From positions 620,001 to 684,000 of the forward strand of contig OZ250151.1 of the NCBI GenBank assembly GCA_965237725.1: a stretch of DNA of 64,000 bases. Direction: 5' to 3'. The translations under genes were made by a program, and so were the position numbers. Origin of the DNA: G965237725 sp965237725 (GTDB lineage Bacteria > Pseudomonadota > Gammaproteobacteria > Arenicellales > Poriferihabitantaceae). This document shows positions 17,940 through 25,682 of the stretch, in pieces (positions within the stretch are counted from its first letter, which is position 1; each line of letters starts with the position of its first letter). The notes beneath the pieces are model-generated. The model did no database searches and had not been told where the DNA came from. It saw nothing but the letters and a program-made list of their open reading frames with translations.

Positions 17940-18992
17940 TTAAGAACTGAATTGAATGACACCACCTTTACCGAACACAATAGGTGGGTCAACGATATCT
18001 TTTTCCAACAGATAGGTGCTAAACGCACCCTCCTGGGCCACAATATTGCCCTTGTGTGAATTTGCTATAGTTAATGCAGCGCGAGTCAATATGCTGGTTT
18101 CTCCAACCTGTGCGCCTATTATTAATGGGATACCTGCTTTTTTTGCGGCATTTGCTATTTCGAGAGATCTCAGAATGCCACCCATTTTAGAAATCCGTAA
18201 ATTGATAATCCAGGAATTTTTGTTTTTATCTAATTCCACCATATCTTCAAGCTTTGTAAAACTTTCGTCCAGGATTATCTTTAATTTAAGCATCTTAGAC
18301 AGATAAACCATGCCATCATAATCTTTAACGGCCAATGGTTCCTCAATTGCGAAGCCCGTGAGTTCTAAATTATCCAAATATGTTATCGCCGTTTCTGAAT
18401 TATCCCATAAATTATTGGCATCTAAACGAATACGAATTTTTTCCTTGTGTTGTGTCAGTTGATTAAGATTCAAATTGTCGCTGACCAATTCACCGAATAG
18501 TTTTACCTTAAAATCTGTGAACCCCATTTTTATATACTGATTTAGTTGTGTCTCAAACCCTTTGGGGTTTCGAATCCCCAAAACTGCGGTGTAGAAGAAC
18601 TTGCCATCCAGTTCTGGAAGAGACAATAATTTTTCCACAGGCTGATCTTGTTCCTGAGCCAGCACATCGAGTATGGCCAGTTCCACCGCACAGAACGCCG
18701 CAGGGTTTCTATCGATTACCCCTCGATTATTCTTAACCCAATCAACTAAATCCGTTAGGCACTTAATTTGTAAAAAACGTGATCGATATGCCTCGAAAAA
18801 CTCAATTGCAGAATTAATGGATTCTCCAGTGACATAAGAACGCGGGCAACCTTCGCCAACTCCTTTTGACCCAGTAGTCGTCTCTGCCTTCACTAAAACC
18901 GTTTCAGTGGTCGTCCGATCTGCAGAAGAATGCTGAAAAGATACCTTGAAAGGAATACACAACTCCTCAATATGTAGTTTTGATAACAGCAT
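17940..18992 (-). CDS. Enolase-superfamily enzyme, dipeptide-epimerase-like
   Basis: Belongs to the muconate-lactonizing/dipeptide epimerase group of the enolase superfamily. With the ATG at 18992 it has 350 residues. The catalytic pattern is complete: Lys-x-Lys at about 162-164 (DFKVKLFG), metal ligands Asp191 (RLDANN), Glu217 or 218 (IEEP) and Asp242 (LDESF), and the opposite-face Lys269 (ISKMGG). Two lysines on opposite faces are typical of 1,1-proton transfer, i.e. epimerisation. L-Ala-D/L-Glu epimerases are the nearest well-known members; the substrate here is unknown. The start is 4 bp after the GH3 stop. A longer frame to 19118 overlaps GH3 and is unlikely. Confidence 0.85.
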   Translation of the reverse strand: MLLSKLHIEELCIPFKVSFQHSSADRTTTETVLVKAETTTGSKGVGEGCPRSYVTGESINSAIEFFEAYRSRFLQIKCLTDLVDWVKNNRGVIDRNPAAFCAVELAILDVLAQEQDQPVEKLLSLPELDGKFFYTAVLGIRNPKGFETQLNQYIKMGFTDFKVKLFGELVSDNLNLNQLTQHKEKIRIRLDANNLWDNSETAITYLDNLELTGFAIEEPLAVKDYDGMVYLSKMLKLKIILDESFTKLEDMVELDKNKNSWIINLRISKMGGILRSLEIANAAKKAGIPLIIGAQVGETSILTRAALTIANSHKGNIVAQEGAFSTYLLEKDIVDPPIVFGKGGVIQFSS

Positions 18993-18996
18993 ACGA

Positions 18997-20580
18997 CTAG
19001 ATTGAATAATTGCTAAAACTAAATGAGCAGTCTTTTGCGTATTGTAAATACGACATTTTGAATTGCCCTTCACGTTGCCCATTTTCGATGCAACTCTCTT
19101 TATACGCTTCTCCTGCACCCGATTTCAGAAAAGTGATTTTAATTGGTTTCAATCGTTCGCTACTCCGTTTGGCCTCGAACTCGATATTTAAATTGCTAAT
19201 ATTCTGTTCTATCTCTTCAGCCACGAACGCCTGCTCATCATCTTCAATATACAACGTATACTGAAGATTGTCTGGGCATGCCAACATAATAAAGAAACGC
19301 GAATGAAAATTGTTTGCCACCATTACCTCAGTCATTGCACGAACCAGTTGCTCCTCATAAAGCTTTTCCCCTGTCAAATTTGTAACCCCCTTACCCTTCT
19401 GCACAAATCGAATGGTAGGGGTATTGTTAAACCAGCCAGTCACTTCAATAAGATCGTTTATGTCGTATCGATATAATCCGTTTTGAGTTGTCGCGAAAAC
19501 ATAATACTGCAACCCTTGTTTAACTTCACACAAAGTCAAAAATGTTTTAACTCCATTTTCCCAATTATTTTTTTCGACAAACTCAAAAAAGTTTTCGTGT
19601 AAGGTTGGAATCTGCTTGTTGCCAATTACATCAATTGTAATTGTGCCGCGAAATTCGCTAGACAGATATCCCAATTCGACGATCCGTGTATTTTTAGGAA
19701 ATTTTTTAACCAAATCAGGAATTAGCACGCCACAGTTCCCACCCGTCCAGGTCGTCACTGTTTTCAAATTAGGCCAGATATCGGCGAAGTCAATTTGGCC
19801 TGTGGCTTTATAAATCTGCTCGAGCTCATTGGCTCGATTCGAATGATCAATCCTGATTTCATTTATTAATTGTTCAGCCTGCTGGTTTATGACTTGATCC
19901 AGCTTTACGATGGTCGAGGGATTTGCCGTCGCAATTAATGTAATATTTTTTTCTATTAGCGCGAGTTTGGCAATCTTTCTGTATTTTTCACGGTAATTTT
20001 CGATGTCGAAAACTTCAACAGGTAATACATACTTCGCCCGCATCAGGGCTGGCATGCTTTGATAGATCAAACCCGACATTGCACCATATGGCGTCCCAGA
20101 ATCCAGGTGCCCCTCTACTGCTGGACTGGATATAGCTAAAACCTTGCCGCTAAAAGTCCCAGGAATATTTTCATAAATTGCATAAGCAACGATATGCTGG
20201 CTTTTACGGTATTGATCAATTGTAGATTTTAAAATGGGGATATATTTTGGTTTTCCTGTGGTCCCACTGGTCTGAGCGTACATGACGGGCTGTTCTTTAT
20301 TCAAATAAGGGCTTCTTTCAGATTCCTGGCGCTCAACATAATTGCGTAACGACTCATAGGACGCAACTGGAACCCTGGAACGATAGGATTCATAGGACGA
20401 TATATTTTTGAATCCCTGTTCCTGGCCAAAAGTGGTTTGGCTGTTATTTTTAAGAATTTTTAGCAGCAATTCATTTTGTATTTTTTCGGGGTCCTGGGTC
20501 ATTCGAATCACAGGCTGCCATGCGGAAATTTTTATTATCCACATTTTCACTGCAGTCAATGATCCAATCAGAAAACTCAT
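18997..20580 (-). CDS. GH3-family acyl-adenylate-forming enzyme
   Basis: GH3 proteins are best known from plants, where they adenylate a carboxylic acid (auxin, jasmonate) and join it to an amino acid. This bacterial member has 527 residues. The ATP loop is TSGTTGKPK (about 104-112). The later GH3 blocks are recognisable: TWTGGNCGVLIPDL, ELGYLSSEFRG, GLYRYDINDLIEVTGWFNN and LTGEKLYEEQL. It overlaps the hydroxylase stop by 4 bp and lies 4 bp before the enolase-type gene, so the three are very probably one translationally coupled operon. An acyl-amino-acid or acyl-peptide product is inferred. Confidence 0.85.
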   Translation of the reverse strand: MSFLIGSLTAVKMWIIKISAWQPVIRMTQDPEKIQNELLLKILKNNSQTTFGQEQGFKNISSYESYRSRVPVASYESLRNYVERQESERSPYLNKEQPVMYAQTSGTTGKPKYIPILKSTIDQYRKSQHIVAYAIYENIPGTFSGKVLAISSPAVEGHLDSGTPYGAMSGLIYQSMPALMRAKYVLPVEVFDIENYREKYRKIAKLALIEKNITLIATANPSTIVKLDQVINQQAEQLINEIRIDHSNRANELEQIYKATGQIDFADIWPNLKTVTTWTGGNCGVLIPDLVKKFPKNTRIVELGYLSSEFRGTITIDVIGNKQIPTLHENFFEFVEKNNWENGVKTFLTLCEVKQGLQYYVFATTQNGLYRYDINDLIEVTGWFNNTPTIRFVQKGKGVTNLTGEKLYEEQLVRAMTEVMVANNFHSRFFIMLACPDNLQYTLYIEDDEQAFVAEEIEQNISNLNIEFEAKRSSERLKPIKITFLKSGAGEAYKESCIENGQREGQFKMSYLQYAKDCSFSFSNYSI

Positions 20581-21872
20581 GGTTTTAATTTATCCAGGCC
20601 TTTCATGAATGGTGTTTTCAATTGCCCCATGAAACCCAATGGATAGCTTCTATTTACCAACCCAAGCGCATCAACAACCCGTCTTCTGGGCAGAAACCAG
20701 GATCCAAATACGAGATCCCAAACGATTAAATTATTGCCATAGTTATTGTTAGATTCTTCTGTGCGCATAGAATGATGCCACCGATGTAATTCAGGTCCAC
20801 TGATTAGGTAATTTAAATACCCTAAACGCAGCTCGATATTACAATGCTGGAAAAATCCATTCACTGCGTAAAACACAAAATACCCAGCAAGAACCTCCTC
20901 TGATACGCCCAATAAGATAAAAGGTAGTGCATCGAACAAATATTGGAGCATTTTTTCTAATGGGTGAAATCGCCCAACATTTACCCAATAGAGTTTATGA
21001 GGAGAGTGATGAACAGCATGGAATTGCCACAGTGGTTTCCAGTTGTGGGCCAGTCGATGGACCCAATAACGCATAAATTCTGCACTGATCAACATTAACA
21101 ATACCTGGGATACTATGGGCCAGTGCTGTGGCCATAGCCCATTCGCTAATGTGCCCTGGGCCTGGAAGTATTGTAATAGGGTTATTGAAACAAAAAATCC
21201 AATAAACTTTGGCAACAAACTCTGAACGATGACCATATAGATCGTATCGTTCAAAACATCCTTTCGATTCGGCAACCAATCTCGTCGATGGGGAAAAAAC
21301 TGCTCACACATCGTAATAGTGAGTGCAGCCACTAATACGGGAATATAGGTTGATAGCTGAATATCGACACCATTATAGACCAATAAAATATGCGCTATGA
21401 GTACAAAACCAACCACAACTGGGTAGGTAACCCAAGCGACCCATTTATCTGTATAGGTACAATGAAAAAAGCCCAGGGTAAGTATGAAAAGCGCTAATAC
21501 AAGATGAAACATTGTCGGGATACGAGCGCCAAACCATGAATGATCCGCGGCAAAACTAAGTCCTGCAACCAGACGAAAAACCATTACTGCCATATAGAGA
21601 CTTCCAATACTCAGAAATACCAATGCCAATTTGGGATTTAATTTAATTTTCCCCGATCGAAACTTTAGAACCATTCGCCCGAAGTATAAAATTATAAGTA
21701 CCTGAAAGCCCAATAAATAGGGGTATGGCAATGCCCCGCTTTGCCAGGCCCCGAAAGGCGGCAGGAATGAAACTGGAATTGTTGCCTGGACAAGTTGGGC
21801 TATGACTCTAAATATAAAAAGAGCCAGCAATAGGCTCAAGACAACACCATATCGCCTTTCCCGAGTTCTCAT
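20577..21872 (-). CDS. Membrane fatty-acid/sterol hydroxylase-superfamily protein
   Basis: An integral-membrane diiron oxygenase of the sterol desaturase/fatty acid hydroxylase superfamily, 431 residues. The N-terminal about 250 residues hold six or more hydrophobic helices. The catalytic histidine boxes follow: HRLAH (272-276), HAVHH (285-289), QHCN (His343) and HRWHH (363-367). Substrates in this superfamily include sterols, fatty acids, carotenoids and alkylglycerols; nothing here decides between them. It is the first gene of the hydroxylase-GH3-enolase operon, with a divergent promoter region (21873-22011) shared with a small membrane transporter-like gene. Confidence 0.88.
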   Translation of the reverse strand: MRTRERRYGVVLSLLLALFIFRVIAQLVQATIPVSFLPPFGAWQSGALPYPYLLGFQVLIILYFGRMVLKFRSGKIKLNPKLALVFLSIGSLYMAVMVFRLVAGLSFAADHSWFGARIPTMFHLVLALFILTLGFFHCTYTDKWVAWVTYPVVVGFVLIAHILLVYNGVDIQLSTYIPVLVAALTITMCEQFFPHRRDWLPNRKDVLNDTIYMVIVQSLLPKFIGFFVSITLLQYFQAQGTLANGLWPQHWPIVSQVLLMLISAEFMRYWVHRLAHNWKPLWQFHAVHHSPHKLYWVNVGRFHPLEKMLQYLFDALPFILLGVSEEVLAGYFVFYAVNGFFQHCNIELRLGYLNYLISGPELHRWHHSMRTEESNNNYGNNLIVWDLVFGSWFLPRRRVVDALGLVNRSYPLGFMGQLKTPFMKGLDKLKP

Positions 21873-22011
21873 TGACGATTATCCATATGATTGAGACTCA
21901 ATGATTATATACGACGTGAAATATTCAAACCGTTCAATAATTTTATCCTGGTTGGTTATTCTAATCTCAACCCGTATATAATTTGTTCATTATTCTTCCA
22001 AAAATCGTACT

Positions 22012-22449
22012 ATGAAAGTATTCCTGTTTGCATTCATTGCCGCTGTGGGAAACGCCTTGTTCGTCTATGGACAACGTGGCTCCCAACCGTCAGATAATCC
22101 TTTTTTCTTTTTGCTGGCGACCCTGACGATTTGCATTTCAATGTTTCTACTATTTGCCGTGTTTAACAAAGCGCCCATGGAATCAAGTTATATCGCAGAA
22201 AATATGACATACATTTTGTGTAGCGGTATTGGCTTTTTTATTACATTCATTGGTTTTTACTGGCTATATAGCCAACATGGTGCAACCAATTATATTGTCT
22301 ATGCCCTGCTCTCCATATTAACCACCTCTATTGGCGTTGGCTTAATTATTTTCAGAGAACCGTTTAACAAATTTCATGTTATTTCCGGGCTGCTCGCAGT
22401 AACCGCCATCATCTTTTATGGTATCGGCCAACAGAAACTTGCTAACTAA
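22012..22449 (+). CDS. Small four-helix membrane protein, EamA/SMR-like
   Basis: A 145-residue protein with four predicted membrane helices (about 1-17, 32-50, 66-86 and 92-110, with a final hydrophobic segment 118-138). The layout resembles half of a drug/metabolite transporter or a small multidrug-resistance protein. No decisive motif is present, so the substrate and transport activity are unproven. It is divergent from the hydroxylase operon and could export or import something related to its product. It ends 34 bp before hemH. The segment CCGTATATAATTTG upstream contains a plausible -10 region. Confidence 0.7.
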   Translation: MKVFLFAFIAAVGNALFVYGQRGSQPSDNPFFFLLATLTICISMFLLFAVFNKAPMESSYIAENMTYILCSGIGFFITFIGFYWLYSQHGATNYIVYALLSILTTSIGVGLIIFREPFNKFHVISGLLAVTAIIFYGIGQQKLAN

Positions 22450-22483
22450 ATTTCCAGTGCCGTACTTTTTCTGATCTTGCAAA

Positions 22484-23467
22484 TTGAATAGTTCACAGAA
22501 CAACCCGGCCCTTGGGGTGTTAATCAATAATCTGGGCACGCCAGATTCAGCCTCGGTTAAAGATGTCAGAAAATTCCTCAAGGAATTTCTATGGGACCCG
22601 AGGGTAGTTAAATTATCGCGCCCAATTTGGTGGCTGGTGCTGAATTTATTTATTCTAAATACACGTCCAAAGCGCTCCGCAACGGCGTATAAAAAAATCT
22701 GGTCGGAACAAGGTTCGCCATTGCTCGCTATTACCGAAAAAATTGCCGAGGAAATTCGACAATCCATAATCAGCGATAACCCAAAAATTCGGGTGGAAGT
22801 GGGTATGCGCTACGGCAATCCATCCATCACCGATGCGTTGAAAAGATTACACGATGCTGGTGCAAATCAAATTTTTGCTCTGCCGATGTACCCGCAATTC
22901 TCACATACCACTACGGCCTCGGTAGAGGATGAAGTTTCCAGAGTAATGAAACATGGGAGCACGCCCTATGAAATTCTGAATAACTATCATGATAATGCGG
23001 ACTATATCCATGCATTATCAAATTCTGTGAAGACCTATTGGCAAAAACACAATCATGCAGAACAACTGCTGATGTCATTCCACGGCATTCCCCAGGAATA
23101 TTCGGATGACGGTGATCCATACCAGAGCCAGTGCATCAGGACAGCAGAATTGTTAGCCCAGTCGCTCAATCTGAAATCGGATCAATGGAAAATCAGTTTC
23201 CAATCCCGCCTCGGACCAAAGCAGTGGCTGGAACCCTATACTGATAAAACCTTGGCAGAAATGGCGAACGAGGGCGTTAAATCCGTCCAGGTAATATGCC
23301 CTGGATTCAGTGTTGACTGTCTGGAAACCCTGGAAGAAACAGCGATGGAGAACCAGGATGTTTTTATGAATGCAGGAGGCCAGCAATACAGTTATATCCC
23401 TTGTTTAAATGATTCCAGTGACCATATTCGTATGTTAATGAATCTTATAAAAAATCGAAACCAGTGA
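22484..23467 (+). CDS. hemH: Ferrochelatase
   Basis: Inserts ferrous iron into protoporphyrin IX, the last step of heme synthesis. Length is 327 residues. Signatures are LINNLGTPDS at the N-terminus, the active-site histidine region MSFHGIPQEYSDDGDPY, FQSRLGPKQWLEPYTD, and the VICPGFSVDCLETLEE segment. The start is a TTG at 22484, the first reasonable start before the conserved NNLGTP strand. The stop codon overlaps the next gene by 4 bp. Confidence 0.95.
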   Translation: MNSSQNNPALGVLINNLGTPDSASVKDVRKFLKEFLWDPRVVKLSRPIWWLVLNLFILNTRPKRSATAYKKIWSEQGSPLLAITEKIAEEIRQSIISDNPKIRVEVGMRYGNPSITDALKRLHDAGANQIFALPMYPQFSHTTTASVEDEVSRVMKHGSTPYEILNNYHDNADYIHALSNSVKTYWQKHNHAEQLLMSFHGIPQEYSDDGDPYQSQCIRTAELLAQSLNLKSDQWKISFQSRLGPKQWLEPYTDKTLAEMANEGVKSVQVICPGFSVDCLETLEETAMENQDVFMNAGGQQYSYIPCLNDSSDHIRMLMNLIKNRNQ

Positions 23468-23832
23468 AAGCCCTACTACTCATCGCCCACGGTAGTCGAA
23501 ATCAGGAATTTAATGATGAAATTGGGCAATTGACCCAGCGATTAGAATCTCTCGATCACGGTTTCGAATTAAGCGCTTATGCATTTCTGGAAATGGCAGA
23601 CCCCGATATCAATACAGCCATTGAGGACCTGGTTGGACGAGGTGCTATCGATATCACCATCCTGCCCTATTTCCTGGCCAGGGGAAACCATGTGTTGAAA
23701 GATATTCCAAATCAAATATCCCAAATTCAATCTAAAATTCCAAACGTAAAATTAAATATGGTTGCCCACATTGGTAATTCAGATGATATGCCAAATTTAA
23801 TAATCCAACATCTTACAAATTCGAATCGGTAA
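23464..23832 (+). CDS. cbiX: Short CbiX-type sirohydrochlorin chelatase
   Basis: A single-domain class II chelatase of 122 residues (CbiX-S type) that inserts cobalt or iron into sirohydrochlorin. The metal-binding histidines are His9 in LIAHGSRNQEF and His76 in LARGNHVLKDIP. It starts with GTG inside the last codons of hemH (4-bp overlap), so the heme-iron and sirohydrochlorin chelatases are translationally coupled. Whether it serves siroheme (for sulfite reductase, consistent with cysH in the window) or cobalamin cannot be told. Confidence 0.88.
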   Translation: MKALLLIAHGSRNQEFNDEIGQLTQRLESLDHGFELSAYAFLEMADPDINTAIEDLVGRGAIDITILPYFLARGNHVLKDIPNQISQIQSKIPNVKLNMVAHIGNSDDMPNLIIQHLTNSNR

Positions 23833-23859
23833 TCCTGAAAGCTCGATATAGTACCAATC

Positions 23860-24513
23860 ATGTTAAATATTGATTTCTCAAAACATGTTGTCATCGATAC
23901 CAATAATATGGACTGGTCGCCTAGCCCCGCCCCCGGGGTATTGCGCAAGCCTTTAGCCCGGGAAGAGCAGGAAAGTGGCCATGCTACCAGCATTGTAGAA
24001 TATGAAAAAGGCGCGTCATTTAAGCAGCACTATCACCCTTATGGCGAAGAAATTATGGTTCTCGACGGTGTGTTTTCTGATGAGAATGGTGACTATGGAA
24101 AAGGGTCATATCTGCGAAATCCACCGGGCAGTTTTCATACGCCATTTAGCAAACAAGGCTGTGTGCTATTCGTCAAACTCCATCAAATTTCTGCGGACGA
24201 CACCAGCCAGGTCACCATCGATACCACCCAGGCATTATGGCAACCGGGTGTCGGCGAACTCCAGGTTATGCCATTACATGAGTTTGGCGACGAGAATGTG
24301 GCCCTGGTTAAATGGCCTGCCCATGAAAAATTTCAACCTCACAAACATTTTGGCGGCGAAGAAATTCTGGTTCTTACCGGCACTTTTCAAGATGAATACG
24401 GCAAATATCCAAAAAATACCTGGATCAGAAGTCCCCACATGAGTGAACATCATCCTTATGTGGAAGAAGAAACCATCATCTGGGTTAAAACCGGTCACCT
24501 TCCATTAGTCTAA
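23860..24513 (+). CDS. Double-cupin protein, ChrR-like
   Basis: A 217-residue protein made of two cupin barrels of the ChrR C-terminal type. Each barrel has a metal-ligand cluster: HYHPYGEEIMVLDG with a later His in GSFHTPF, and PHKHFGGEEILVLTG with a later His in SEHHPY. The ChrR zinc-finger anti-sigma domain is absent, so this is a stand-alone cupin and not an anti-sigma factor. A metal-dependent enzyme or small-molecule sensor is possible. It begins 27 bp after cbiX and may be co-transcribed. Confidence 0.8.
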   Translation: MLNIDFSKHVVIDTNNMDWSPSPAPGVLRKPLAREEQESGHATSIVEYEKGASFKQHYHPYGEEIMVLDGVFSDENGDYGKGSYLRNPPGSFHTPFSKQGCVLFVKLHQISADDTSQVTIDTTQALWQPGVGELQVMPLHEFGDENVALVKWPAHEKFQPHKHFGGEEILVLTGTFQDEYGKYPKNTWIRSPHMSEHHPYVEEETIIWVKTGHLPLV

Positions 24514-24571
24514 GCACATAACCGTTGAAGTGATGCGGAGGGAATAGCTGACCTCTGTTATCGTTGTGTTT

Positions 24572-24895
24572 TTATTTTGTATCAGATTTGTGCACTACCA
24601 CCTGTTCCTCGCGAAGCTGTTCTAATCTGGATTTTGCTCTAATAGTGTTTACCCCCCCGGCTATAATCAGTATCATCGCCAATCCGGTTACGCCATAGTG
24701 AACCCAAGGTGATACATCTAACAGCCAAACCACGGTCACAATAACCAATAACAGCAGCATCAATGCTGCCATGGTTCGCTCCCCTAGATAATTCCTGGTT
24801 CGTACATGCTCCCCTTCGAGGCCTTTACCGCCGGCTATGCGACGATTAGCGGCAATGGCATCGGTTTTGGCAATACCCAATTCTGCATCTGACAT
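24572..24895 (-). CDS. Small membrane protein of unknown function
   Basis: Not recognised. The 107 residues have a charged cytoplasm-like N-terminus (about 1-43, ending RTRNYLGERT), two hydrophobic helices (about 44-62 and 66-83) and a charged C-terminal tail. The RNYLGERT segment faintly recalls DUF202 proteins, but the match is too weak to name it. It lies 26 bp downstream of the haloacid-dehalogenase gene on the same strand and converges with the cupin gene. Confidence 0.65.
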   Translation of the reverse strand: MSDAELGIAKTDAIAANRRIAGGKGLEGEHVRTRNYLGERTMAALMLLLLVIVTVVWLLDVSPWVHYGVTGLAMILIIAGGVNTIRAKSRLEQLREEQVVVHKSDTK

Positions 24896-24921
24896 AATCT
24901 TCTTCCAAAAATTGTATGACG

Positions 24922-25659
24922 TTATTCTACCTCAGCCAAAACCGCCTCGGCCATTTCCATCATGGTGTTGAAGTAAAAATCAAAGGTGGGCCTTTTATCC
25001 AATTTTGCCGTGGCGCCCCAGTTTTCGCTATGATTTAACCGCTGACGATCGATCCAGGTATTTGCCAGCCCAAATGCATTGGCCTGGGCATGATCGTGGA
25101 AAAGACTCTGGGCAGTATGTAATACCTGTTCCGGTTTAACCCCAAGGTCACCATCCAGATGTTCGAGCATATATTCGAAATTTGCCGGATCTGGTTTATA
25201 GCTACCAATAATTTCTGCGGTATAAATGGCATCAAATTCCACCCCAAGCTTTCTATTGGACGCCGCAAAGCCAGCATTATTTACATTAGAAAGAATCACC
25301 AGGTTAAAATGCTGCTTCAGAATTCGTAGCGCGTCAGCAGTATCCGCAAATGCCGGCCAATGAGGAACCGACTGACCAAATGTCAGATCGAGTTGCGCGG
25401 TAGATTTGAGATCCAGTGAATTGGCCAGTCGTTGGTGTACCCGGGTCAGCAACTCCGGGTAGGTCAAATCCGGGGTTTCGTGTTCCTGAGCGCTTTCGCA
25501 TTTTGCAAACTCGACCAGCCCTGTGGTCCGGGTAATATCATTTTGAACATTTGCTGCAATCAAAGGCTGTAATCCGTCCCATATACCCGATTCCCAGTCG
25601 ATCAGGGTGCCATAGCAATCGAAGGTGAGGGTTGAATAATCAGTTAGTTTTTTGGTCAT
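24922..25659 (-). CDS. HAD-superfamily hydrolase, haloacid dehalogenase type II-like
   Basis: A 245-residue HAD phosphatase-fold protein. The four HAD motifs are present: nucleophile DCYGTLIDWE (Asp near residue 14), LVILSNVNN, the lysine in SYKPDPANFEYML, and an acidic/His motif in HTAQSLFHDH. The overall pattern matches (S)-2-haloacid dehalogenases, although many annotated members are phosphatases. It lies 23 bp downstream of selO on the same strand. Confidence 0.85.
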   Translation of the reverse strand: MTKKLTDYSTLTFDCYGTLIDWESGIWDGLQPLIAANVQNDITRTTGLVEFAKCESAQEHETPDLTYPELLTRVHQRLANSLDLKSTAQLDLTFGQSVPHWPAFADTADALRILKQHFNLVILSNVNNAGFAASNRKLGVEFDAIYTAEIIGSYKPDPANFEYMLEHLDGDLGVKPEQVLHTAQSLFHDHAQANAFGLANTWIDRQRLNHSENWGATAKLDKRPTFDFYFNTMMEMAEAVLAEVE

Positions 25660-25682
25660 TTTTTTGTATCTATCGATTAAGA

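Noticed and set aside
18993..19118. 42-residue N-terminal extension of the enolase-superfamily protein
   Set aside because: It overlaps the 3' end of the GH3 gene; the ATG at 18992 gives the normal family start.
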